This document shows, one piece after another, positions 1-8,240 of a stretch of 13,736 nt of DNA (its first letter is position 1; each line of letters begins with the position of its first letter). The stretch covers positions 1 to 13,736 of the forward strand of contig JALNQF010000808.1 in the NCBI GenBank assembly GCA_028456385.1. Reading direction: 5' to 3'. The notes beneath the pieces are model-generated. The model saw only the letters and a program-made list of their open reading frames with translations. It made no database searches and was not told the DNA's origin. This DNA is from Ophiosphaerella korrae (lineage: Eukaryota; Ascomycota; Dothideomycetes; Pleosporales; Phaeosphaeriaceae). A program made the translations under genes and the position numbers.

Positions 1-35
1 TACTAGAGTCTTTTTAGTATACTTCTTCTTCTTCT

Positions 36-80
<45 letters not shown>

Positions 81-411
81 CTTTAGAGGTAGTGTAGGAG
101 TAAGATATATAAGCGTAAGTAGCTTTCTTAGCTTTACTCTACAAGAACAAGTTAGTATAATAATTACTAATATAAAAAGTAAGCTTTAAAAGCTTTAAAA
201 ATAGTAACTTATAATAGCTATAATAATAGTTACTAAAGAGTTTACAAGGCTAAAAAAACTCTAAATATACTATATATAGCGTACGAGCGCTTAGTACCTA
301 TATACAAGCCTAAAACAAATAGAATTATAGGTAAAAGTATTTTTAACTAAGTTTAGATAACTACTACAAAACTTATTAAATAGCTCTACTACGTAGCTTA
401 CCTAGAGAGTA
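1..411 (-). mobile_element. Element E, leader and start of internal region (unidentified)
   Basis: This stretch lies downstream, on the minus strand, of the probable LTR at 412-576, so it should be the leader and first internal part of that element. One minus frame near the window edge reads as a Lys/Ala/Ser-rich stretch, then a run of Thr codons (the microsatellite), then five Lys codons. That could be the basic N-terminal part of a Gag-like protein, but I recognise no domain. Stops in all frames and the lack of CA/TG show it is RIP-mutated like its neighbours. The assignment to a retrotransposon rests only on the adjoining LTR. It could instead be unrelated RIP-mutated repeat DNA. Confidence 0.35.
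22..80. repeat. Compound microsatellite (CTT)5(TAG)15
   Basis: Five CTT units (22-36) run into fifteen TAG units (36-80) sharing one base. On the minus strand the tract reads as poly-Thr followed by poly-Lys codons. It is uninterrupted, unlike the degenerate DNA around it. Either it expanded after RIP, or RIP changed every unit of an older CAG/CTG-type array in the same way. Confidence 0.9.
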
Positions 412-576
412 TATTATAAGTTAGAGCTTTACTCTATACAATTTAAGTAAGCCTATAGTAGTAAGCGAGCTATATAAGCTATTTAAGCTACTCTACTATA
501 TATAAGTAGCCTAGCTTAGATAGCTCTTTAATTAATAATTATCTCCTACTTATTTCTAAGCTTATATCTTACAACA
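412..576 (-). mobile_element. Probable 5' LTR of element E
   Basis: On the minus strand the segment begins TGTTGTAAG (576-568) and ends CTTATAATA (420-412). That end is the inverted terminal repeat CTTACAACA after two CA-to-TA changes, so the ends fit a TG...CA LTR of 165 bp. A TATATATA box lies near 497-506. The 576 end abuts element A at the exact base where A's match to copy B stops, which makes this an insertion border. No target duplication is visible at 407-411, so it is more likely a 5' LTR with its element continuing left than a solo LTR. It is short for a gypsy LTR, and the inner end is the less certain one. Confidence 0.55.
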
Positions 577-1300
577 CCTTCTTTATAAGTTTTGTAAGTA
601 GTTCTATTATTTTAGACTATTTTACTATTAGTTTTCTATAAAAGTTTACTAATCTATAGAATTATTATACTTCTTATAAGTTCTTTAGTATTAGCTATTC
701 TTAGATTATTTTAATCTTGTTTAGATTTATTCGTGTTTTTCTTAGTTTAATAATAAATCCTAGGAAGTCTATTTCTTTTATATAAAATTTATATTTTCTT
801 ATTTTAAGAAATATTTTACTTTCTACTAATCTTTCTAGTACTTTGTATATATACTATATATATTCTTCTTCTATTTCTAAGAATATAAGGATGTCGTCTA
901 GGTATATAAATATAAATACGTCTAGGTATTCTCTTAGGACTATATTTATTAATCTAAAGAGTATAACTATGTATTTAAATAGTCTATATTATATTCTAAA
1001 TGCAATTTTCTACTTATTACTCTCTTTAATTCTAATCTAGTAGTAGGTATTTTAGATATCTAGTTTAGTAAAGATTTATACTTTCTATAGCTTATCTTGT
1101 ATCTTATCTATACGTAGTAAAGGGTATTAGTTCTTGTCTATTATTGTGTTAGTTTTTCTAAAATCTACGCAAAGTCTTTTATTATCTATTTCTTTCTTAT
1201 CTATAAATATAAGTCTATAAGCTACTAAGGATTTAGATTCTTATATCTATCTTTTCTTTATTACTTTTTGTATAAATACGCGTTTAATCTTTAATTCTTC
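577..1300 (-). pseudogene. Reverse transcriptase of element A (broken, truncated)
   Basis: Ty3/gypsy reverse transcriptase copies the element's RNA into DNA inside virus-like particles. The active-site motif reads YLDD followed by ILIF at 904-893 downward on the minus strand, preceded by LREYLDVFIFI. Both catalytic Asp codons of the YxDD box survive here, whereas copy B reads YLDN. Downstream are the FLKIRKY and KEIDFLGFI stretches typical of the end of the gypsy RT fingers/palm and thumb. Several TAA/TAG codons interrupt it. The frame runs to 577, then stops matching where the E LTR begins, between RT and RNase H. The only long ATG-to-stop frame in this part of the window lies antisense to this domain and is a chance frame. 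Confidence 0.9.
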
Positions 1301-2970
1301 TTTAGTTTTTTAATAGACTAGGCTCTATCTTATATTTTTTCCTTCTTCTAGGTCTATTACTAAGTCCTATATTTAATAGTCTAGGAGGTAGTTGTTAGGT
1401 TCTATAAGTTATTTTTCCTATTTCTTATATTCTTCTAGGAATTTTCCTTTATATGTAACTATGTTAGCTTTTAACATTTCTTTCTTAGAGTAGCTAATTC
1501 TCTCTATTCTCTAATTAATTCTTAGGTTAGTTATCTATAACTATAGTATTCCTAGTATTATATCTTGTTTATTATTAATTGTTGTTATATCTATAACTAT
1601 ATTCTTAATTTCTAATCCTTCTAGCTTTAGTGTAGAGAGTGTTATTTTAAACCTTATAGGTTCCTAGAATAGTTTTCCTTTAATTATACTTAGTTATCGA
1701 AGGTACTTCTTTGTAGTATAAGTTATTCCTTAGCCTTCTACAAACTTCTTAGATATAAAGTTCCTTATAGCTCTACTATTAATTATTATTTATACTTTCT
1801 TTCCTTAGTATATACCTATTTTTGTAATATATAGGCCTCCTATACCTTCTAGCTTTTCTTACTTAGGTCTTTCTTTAAATTATCTATTCTTCTAGGGCTA
1901 TTATCTTATTTTACGTTTATAGTTCTCGTGTTTTAGACATTTATTATAAGTATATTTATACTATAGTTTTCCTTAGATATATTCTTTAGATAGTTTAGGG
2001 CCTAGTCTAATTACTATATATTCTTCGTTAAGTATTTTAATTATTTCCTAACCTTAGATATCTTTCTTTGTAATTGCGTTTATATATTTATATCCTTTTC
2101 TTTATATAGGCTATACGTAATTTTATACCTTAAGTTCTCTATATATATAGTAGTTTATATTTAGGTATAATATCTATAATATCTTAGTATGTGCTAGGTG
2201 TTCTAGATTTATTCTCTCGTTGTCTCTTACCTAGTAACTATCTATTCTAGGTCTTGTATTTGTTAGGATATAGTATACTATTAGTACTTGTAGTATATAG
2301 GCTTTATTAATCTATTGCGTTTTTCTTATAAAGAACTACTATTCTCTTTATATAGGTATTCTACCTACTATAACTATATATTACTCTATCTATTATTAGA
2401 ACGTTATAAACTTTTTTACTTTAAGATTACGTTTTTTCTAGTCTTTATACGCTTTTTCTATTCTTATAACTAGTAAGTATTTCTAAATAAATTTCTATTC
2501 TTTATTTTATTCTTCTATATCTATTGTTGTATAGCTATTATAGCTATATACTCTTAACTAGGCGTACTTAGTACCTCTTATATTAGTTTATTTCTTGTCT
2601 CTTTATAATTCTTTAGAGGAGACTATTATAGTCTCTTTATCTTATACTAGTCTTTTAGCCTAGATTAATAGTATCTAAAGTTCTTCTCCTTCTAAATCTT
2701 TTATTAGTAGGTCTATTATATATACTATTTCTTCTAGCTATACTTTTATTCTTTCTTTTATTACTACTACTCTATTCTTTTATAAGAACTATCTTACTCT
2801 CTATTTACTAAAAAGATATATATTATAGTTATCTTTATAATAAAAGGTCTAATAGAGTATTATATACTATATTTTTTTACTCCTAGCTACTTTTTCTTAA
2901 GGTTTAGCCTATATCTTAAGTACTTCTTTTTTATTCTTAGTCATTTTTAACTATATTTCTTTCTTTAGGT
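1301..2970 (-). pseudogene. Gag-pol linker and aspartic protease of element A (broken)
   Basis: The retroviral-type aspartic protease cleaves Gag-Pol into working units. On the minus strand the motif INSRAIKNFISKKF has its N-S-R-A codons at 1780-1769, where the family has D-[ST]-G-A. The catalytic Asp has become Asn and the flap-side Gly has become Arg, both by G-to-A change. Copy B carries the same altered motif at 7774-7785. The 2970-1900 part is a charged linker in the same frame with many TAA/TAG codons and no motif I recognise. The protease boundaries are approximate. The identification rests on the motif, its place between knuckles and RT, and the collinear match with copy B. Confidence 0.75.
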
Positions 2971-4003
2971 CTTTACTTCTATAGTCTTTTACAAAGTATT
3001 TTAGTTTTCTATATTTATAATATATTATATTCTTTTTCTATTTTAACTAGTAATCTTTTATATAGTAGCCTTTTCTACTATATCTAAAGTACGTAAAGTC
3101 TTTATTCTTCTTAAATTTCTTATCTTTATTAGTGTTAAGGATTATAGGGTCTCTAGTATCTTAATTTCTAGGTTATCCTCTATATTTGTTTTTCTTCTAT
3201 TCTTAAAGATTGTTGTCTATCTATATTACTTATTATTTTAAAGCTTTTAGTGTTCTTAGTTTTTCTATATAAATTATCTTGTATTAGATTTTTAAATTTA
3301 ATCCTTATTTAAATCGTAATATTAGTAATACTTTATTCTATTCTATATTCTATAATAGTTATTTAAACTATAATATATATTTAAGAATACTCTTGTATTA
3401 TATAAGCCTTTTAAGCTTCTCTTTAGCTTATTAGGTAATATCTATATTACTAAATACTACTTTTATTTGTTTAGTAAAGTATTTATAACTTCTAAAGATA
3501 GCTCTAGTTTTATCTTTCTATACTCTTAGCGCGTGTATTATATAATCTATCTAGTAGGATTTAAACTATCTTATTATATCTTCTTTAAAGTATATTCTAA
3601 TATATATTACCTTTTTATCTTCTCTATTAAAGTATAGTACTTATATATTAATCTATAGTTATGCTACTACTATAAAGGGTCTTAATTTTTCCCTTGTTCT
3701 ATTAAATTTCTTAAGTATAAGTATCTTAAGTAGCTTTTTTATCGCACTTATTTCTAGTCTCTAGGTAATTTATTCTATCTAGTTTTATCTTTCTATAATA
3801 GCCTTAATTTAAATTTTATTTTATTTAATGTAATCTTATAGTTCTTTGTTCTACGTTTCTAGGGCCTTAATTATTAGTTGTATATCTCTTTTCTTAGTAA
3901 TTAGGTTGTTTAGGTATATCTTAACTACTACCTAGTTAGTTTTATCTAACTTATAACTACTTAGAGGTGCTTTACCTCTCTTCTTAGTTAAACTTTCTAC
4001 TAT
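2971..4003 (-). pseudogene. gag: Gag (capsid and nucleocapsid) of element A (broken)
   Basis: Gag builds the virus-like particle and packages RNA. The minus-strand frame from 4003 first gives a basic, Ser-rich start and a Lys/Leu/Ile-rich stretch. It then gives a capsid-like region including LRPFIVVA, DYIIHALRV and RSYKYFTKQIKVVFSNI, and a conserved end with IDNNL. Two CCHC zinc knuckles follow at 3091-3050 and 3022-2981. In both, every Cys and His position that can be read is now Tyr (TGT/TGC to TAT/TAC, CAC to TAC). The codon at 4003-4001 is ATA and sits where a start would be expected, so it is probably the former ATG. Stops fall at likely Gln and Trp positions. Copy B lacks the first two thirds of gag, so this is the only gag N-terminus in the window. 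Confidence 0.85.
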
Positions 4004-4059
4004 CGTGTTAGCTAGACTGTGCGCTACTTACGCTTCGCTTCTCCTAATATCTAAATTAG
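4004..4059 (-). other. Leader and primer-binding region of element A
   Basis: This short interval lies between the LTR end, near 4060, and the presumed gag start at 4003. A tRNA primer-binding site must lie directly beside the LTR, but with RIP changes I cannot match it to a tRNA with confidence. Confidence 0.4.
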
Positions 4060-4521
4060 TAAGGTATAATAGGCTACCTACGTCGACTACTAGTAGCTAT
4101 TAGAGTATTAGTAGATTAGAAGTTAATAGTAAAGCTCGTATAAGTAATTAGCAATAACTAATATTAATAGAAGATGTTTCGCAATTATCTTTTATTAGCG
4201 TTCTATAGTTAAAGGATTAAATTACTAATACTATCCTAATAATACGTATCTCTACTAACTATATAGTAATAATATCTTAGCTACTTTGTTACTTTGTATT
4301 TACTAAGATTGTAAATTTACAAATTTATTATATAATAGCTTTACGACTTTATATTTACTAAGATTATAAATTTATAAATTTATTACGTATCTAGGTTATA
4401 GTTAGCTTCTTAGTCGAACTTATTATCTTATAAGTTATTACCCTACTCTTCCTATACTTTGTTAGTAGCTATACGTAAACTAATTAGTTCTATCTTAGTT
4501 TCTCTTATTACTACTATAATA
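4060..4521 (-). mobile_element. 5' LTR of element A
   Basis: The LTR begins (minus strand) at 4521 with TATTATAG, the RIP form of TGTTATAG that starts copy B's LTR at 11609, and both run on into a RAGAGAAA-type stretch. The two LTRs align through the tandem repeats, through a segment reading TTTAACTATAGAACGCTAATA, and to CCTATTATA near the far end (plus 4065-4073 and 12095-12103). The plus-strand neighbour at 4522 is already element C's integrase frame, so 4521/4522 is an insertion border. The inner end is placed to within a few bases only. The two LTRs differ in repeat number, two here and three in copy B. Confidence 0.8.
4279..4388 (-). repeat. Two tandem LTR repeats of about 52 and 58 bp
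   Basis: On the minus strand, units 4388-4337 and 4336-4279 each read roughly ATAATAAATT, a palindromic core, then ATCTTAGTAAATA and AAAG. The core of the second unit, TTGTAAATTTACAA, is a perfect 14-bp palindrome. They are the same repeat as the 54-bp units in copy B's LTR. Confidence 0.85.
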
Positions 4522-5180
4522 CTTATAGTATAATTAGTATATAATAATAAGTACTTAGAAGTAATAGGTAAAATACTATATTTTACAAACTATAGGATAT
4601 ACCTTAATTTATTTAAGAAAATACTACTATAACCTAAGATAGAGGTAGTATTAGTTAGAGTAGAAGATATACAAGAACTCTATAATAAGATAAGATAAAA
4701 ACTAGAAAAAGCTTAGAAATAAAGTATTTTATATATTAATTAAAAACAAAAAATAGTACTTTAGCTAAAAGAAGGGGATAAAGCGTATCTTTATATAAAG
4801 AATCTATAGATAAAGTAACCTAGTAAAAGACTAGACTATGTTAAGGTTAGACTATTTTTAGTTAAAGAAAATAACAAGCTAGTAATAAAAATACTAGAAC
4901 TACCTAAAGACGCTAAGGTATACCCTAAGTTCTATATAAGCTTACTAGAACTAGCTAAGCTAAAAATACTAGTATAGTAACAATTCTAATATTAGAAGGA
5001 GGAAGACTATAAGTTTAAAGTCGAAGACCTAGAGGGATATTAAGAAATAGGACGTAATACCTTCTAAAGTATATAGTTTCTCTAAGAGTAGCTAGTAAAA
5101 TAGAAAAGCTACTTAGCGAGCAAAAATATATAAGAACTTAAAGCTAATCTATAGAATTATTAGTAGATACTTAAGAAAGT
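4522..5180 (+). pseudogene. Integrase C-terminus with chromodomain, element C (broken)
   Basis: Integrase inserts the cDNA, and the chromodomain steers chromoviruses to methylated-histone chromatin. One plus frame reads from LVYNNKYLEVIGKILYF and TNYRIYLNLF (family: AYN...TG.SP....G..P) through KRLDYVKVRLF, with a PSK-type lead-in, to VYPKFYISLLE (family HPVFHVSLL). It ends in a chromodomain in which LVK-stop-KSY and N-I-stop-E stand where LVKWKGY and NTWEP are expected (5089-5145), so Trp codons have become TAG/TAA. The frame starts at 4522, the first base after A's LTR, which cuts off the catalytic core. Its tail differs from B and D, so this is a third chromovirus family. Confidence 0.85.
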
Positions 5181-5864
5181 AAGAAGTAAGTATAATATAC
5201 TAGAATATATAAGATATATAAAGCTATAGCTAGGATATAATAAATATATTAGTAGAAGAAAGTTCTATAATAAACCTAACTATATAGAGCCTATAAAGCG
5301 CCCTTAGTTATAATAAATTTATCTAACAAGCTAATAGTAGACTAGATAGTAAGAGAAGAGGCGATATTAATAGTAGTAGTAGAATAGTTAAGAACCTACG
5401 CTAAGACCTTATTACTTTCCTACTCTAACTCTAACGCTAAGTACAAGGCCTTACAACAAGTACGCTCTTTAGTAGATTTTAATATTTTCTTATTATATAG
5501 TAAATAAGTAATAATAATAGTAAAAAGTTTTTTATTATTATTAACTTTTTTATAGAACTCTTTATAAGTTTAATTAAGAGACTCTTAAGTTATACTAATG
5601 TAAAGACGCCCTATATAAGTATACTTAGTATACTTTAGAGTAGAATCTAGTATAACAAAACAAAAAATACTTAAGAGAGAATAATATAGATAAGGTATTT
5701 TAGAAATATAGTTTATAGTAAAGATTTCTAATAAGAGATAAAGTCTACAAGACTATAAAGGAAGTAATATTATAGTAAGATAGTTTTTAACTAGAAGGTA
5801 GGGTAAACTACTTATAAGCTAGACCTAGCTAATAGAGGCCTAGGCCTAAAGATAGACCTAGCGT
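5181..5864 (+). other. 3' internal region of element C, no recognisable gene
   Basis: This lies between the chromodomain and the polypurine tract. A plus frame at about 5292-5505 has few stops and so does a minus frame across the same bases, so coding strand and identity are undecided. A near-perfect 15-bp palindrome, TTAAGAGACTCTTAA, lies at 5574-5588. The last part, 5800-5864, reads as a basic, Arg/Lys/Leu-rich stretch. By position it corresponds to the part of copy B that holds the antisense Cys-rich ORF, but I see no matching cysteine motif here. Confidence 0.4.
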
Positions 5865-5879
5865 AAGAAAGGAGGATAG
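5865..5879 (+). other. Polypurine tract of element C
   Basis: AAGAAAGGAGGATAG is almost all purine and stands directly before the LTR start, as needed for plus-strand DNA priming. Its match in type to the tracts before B's and D's LTRs supports the 3' LTR call. Confidence 0.65.
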
Positions 5880-6150
5880 TATTATAATACTAAGTAGTAG
5901 GTAAGCTATTATATTATACGCAATTAGGCTAGGTAATATAGTATAGTAGAATACGTAACTATTTAGTAGTAAACGCTCTAGAGCGAACGCTCTAGAGTAA
6001 ACGCTCTAGAATAAGCGCTCTAGAGCAAACGCTCTAGAGTAAGCGCTTAGAAATAAACGCTAGATAGTAAGTATATAAGAACGTTAATAGACCTTTATAG
6101 ACTATTGTATTTAATTTCTTCTTTACTTCTTATCCTAATAGAGTATTACA
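5880..6150 (+). mobile_element. 3' LTR of element C
   Basis: The LTR begins TATTATAATACT (a TG start after RIP, inside the palindrome AGTATTATAATACT at 5878-5891) right after the polypurine tract. It probably ends with AGTATTACA at 6142-6150, an inverted match to TATAATACT, giving about 270 bp. It holds a 14-bp minisatellite (5970-6064) and, just after it, a TATATAAG box near 6072-6079, in the order expected for U3 then R. The right end is not certain: an inverted repeat and unassigned bases follow before copy B's gag is clear at about 6311. Confidence 0.6.
5970..6064 (+). repeat. 14-bp minisatellite with CTCTAGAG core, about 6.5 copies
   Basis: Units of the form YRARCGCTCTAGAG start at 5970, 5984, 5998, 6012, 6026 and 6040, with a partial one at 6053. 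The core CTCTAGAG is an 8-bp palindrome, and GCGCTCTAGAGC at 6015-6026 is nearly one. The array lies just upstream of the LTR's TATA-like box, where enhancer repeats of LTRs usually sit. It keeps CG and GC where its surroundings are mostly TA. Confidence 0.9.
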
Positions 6151-6214
6151 ACTAATACTTTAATTAGATTCTTATCTACCTATTAATACTTATATACCTT
6201 GTAATACTCTAATA
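6137..6214. repeat. Inverted repeat at the C/B border
   Basis: TAATAGAGTATTACAA (6137-6152) and TTGTAATACTCTAATA (6199-6214) are inverted copies, 15 of 16 bases, with a 46-base spacer. The left arm contains the presumed LTR end. From 6215 to 6310 I cannot say whether the DNA belongs to C or to a diverged part of B's gag. Confidence 0.7.
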
Positions 6215-6310
6215 AGAGCTAACTATTAATTAAGTTAAGTAACTAACTTATTTATTAACCTCGCCTATCTTATAGAAGCCTACTTACCCTTATTACTCTT
6301 ACTAGTTCTA

Positions 6311-6720
6311 AGGTCTTAATATAAGTAATCTAAATTAATAACAACCTTTAAGAATAGAAGAAGAATAAGTATAGTAGCTAACTTAGAAATTAAGACGTTA
6401 GAGACCCTATAATCCTTAATACTAATAAAGATAAAAAAAAGAGAAAGAATAAAGACTTTATATATTTTAACTATAGTAAGAAAGGCTACTACGTAAAAGA
6501 TTACTAATTATAGAAAAAGAAGGATATAGTATATTATAAATATAGAAAACTAGGATACTTTGTAAAAGACTATAGAAGTAAAGACTACAAGAAAGATAAA
6601 GAAGCTTAGTTAAAAACAACTAAGAAAAAGAAAGAAGTACTATAAATAGAGGCTAAACCTTAAGAAAAAGTAGCTAGGAGTAAGGAATTATAGTATATAA
6701 TACTCTATTAGACCTTTTAC
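6311..6720 (+). pseudogene. gag: Gag C-terminus with two zinc knuckles, element B (broken)
   Basis: The frame becomes recognisable as gag with the INNNL segment (6334-6348), matching IDNNL in copy A. A basic stretch and two nucleocapsid CCHC knuckles follow, at 6463-6504 and 6532-6573. Each knuckle keeps its spacing C-x2-C-x4-H-x4-C, but all four ligand positions in both read Tyr. The spacers (S-K-K-G, R-K-L-G) and the KDY end are otherwise typical. A Lys-rich tail follows. Capsid sequence left of 6311 is missing or too diverged to align with copy A. Confidence 0.85.
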
Positions 6721-8240
6721 TATAAAGATAACTACTATATATATCTTTCTAGTAAGTAGAGAGTAGGATATTTCTTATAGAAGAATAGAGTAGTAGTAAT
6801 AAAAGAAAGAATAAAAGCGTAGCTAGAGGAAATAGTATACGTAATAGACTTACTAATAGAAGACTTAGAAAGGGAAGAACCTTAGATACTATTAATCTAG
6901 GCTAAAGAACTAGTACTAAATAAAGAGACTACTATAGCTTCCTCTAAAAAACTATAAGAAAGTAAGAAATAAGTTAGTATAAGAGGTATAGAATACGCCT
7001 AGCTAGATATATATAGCTATAATAGCTATATAATAATAGATATAGAAGAATAGAATAAATAATAGAAGTTTATTTAGATATACTTAATAGTTATAAGTAT
7101 AGAGGAAGCGTATAAAGACTAGAAAGAACGTAATCCTAAAGAGATAAAGTTTATACTATTTTAGAAATAGATAAAGTAATATATAGTTATAGTAAGAAGA
7201 ATACCTACTTAAAGAGAATAGTAATTCTTTGCGTAAAAGACGTAATAGATTAACAAAGCCTATACACTAAGAGTACTAGTAGTATACTATATCCTAATAA
7301 TAGATATGCCTAAGAAAGATAAATACTAGGAAGGGGATAACAAAATAATAGAACTAAGACACCTAGTATATTTTAAAGTATTATAGATATTATACCTAGA
7401 TAAGAATTGTATTATATATAGAAACCCTAAAGTAAATAATAGTATATAGCTTATAAGAAGAAGAGGTTATAACTATATAAGAGTAATTCTAGTAGAAGAT
7501 ATCTAAGGATAAAAAATAGTCCTAGAAGATAGATACGTAGTAGTAAGACCTAGTCTAAAACTATCTAAGAAATATATCTAAAGAAGACTATAGTATAAAT
7601 ATATATATAATAAATATCTAAAATATAAAGAATATAAACTTAGAGTAGGCCTATAGCTAAAGAAGAATAGATAATTTAATAAAGAGCCTAAGTAAAAATA
7701 ACTAGAAAGTATAGGAGGCCTATATATTATAAAAATAGGTATATACTAAGGAAAAAGAGTACAATTAATAATTAATAGTAGAGCTATAAAGAACTTTATA
7801 TCTAAGAAGTTTATAGAAATACAAGGAATACGTTATATAATAAAGAAATACCCTTAATAGCTAAGTATAATTAAAAGAAAACTATTCTAAAAACCTATTA
7901 GGTTTAAAACAGTTCTCTCTATACTAGAATTAGAAGGGATAATAATTAAAAATATAGTTATAGATATAATATTAGGTATACTATAGTTATAGATAACTAA
8001 CCTACACATTAATTAGAGAATAGGAAAAATTAATTACTATAGAATAGATATATTAAAGGCTAATATAAGCACCTATAAAGGAAAATTCCTTAAAGAATAC
8101 AAGAAATAGGAAGAATAGCTTATAGAACCTAAAGACTGCCTTCTAGAATATTAGTTATAGGACTTAGTAATAAACCTAAAAGAAGATAAGGACGTAGGAT
8201 AGAGCCTAGTTTATAGGAAAATAGAAGAAGAATCTAAAAT
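6721..8240 (+). pseudogene. Gag-pol linker and aspartic protease of element B (broken)
   Basis: The first kilobase is a charged, Glu/Lys-rich linker in the gag-pol frame, interrupted by TAA/TAG at likely Gln and Trp positions. I recognise no domain in it. The protease follows: LIINSRAIKNFISKKFIEIQ carries N-S-R-A at 7774-7785 in place of D-[ST]-G-A. The catalytic Asp is lost, as in copy A. Downstream VIDIILGI (7960-7983) fits the second conserved element of retropepsins, whose family form is ILG. Boundaries are approximate. Confidence 0.75.

Larger units (their letters stand above)
577..4521 (-). mobile_element. Element A: RIP-mutated Ty3/gypsy retrotransposon, 5' half
   Basis: Reading from 4521 downward: 5' LTR, short leader, gag with two zinc knuckles, aspartic protease, and reverse transcriptase that stops at the E LTR. 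Gag and pol share one minus-strand frame. The element matches copy B (plus strand) collinearly: positions sum to 9554 at gag (3229/6325), both knuckles and the protease motif, and to 9557 at the RT active site and at the last shared base (577/8980). RNase H, integrase, chromodomain and the 3' LTR are absent and should lie left of the window beyond E. CA-to-TA changes have made many stops, so no protein can be produced. Confidence 0.92.

Noticed and set aside
412..576. A solo LTR of element E.
   Set aside because: The bases flanking both ends (407-411 and 577-581) show no target duplication, and A does not resume at 411, so a full element continuing left is more likely.
843..1040. A 65-codon open frame on the plus strand starting with ATG.
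   Set aside because: It lies antisense to the RT domain of element A, including the YLDD box at 893-904. Its Ile/Tyr/Ser/Leu-rich composition is what TA-rich DNA gives by chance. No motif, no ribosomal or promoter context.
5574..5588. The palindrome TTAAGAGACTCTTAA as a terminator or operator.
   Set aside because: It is a lone short palindrome in TA-rich fungal DNA without promoter or transcript context.
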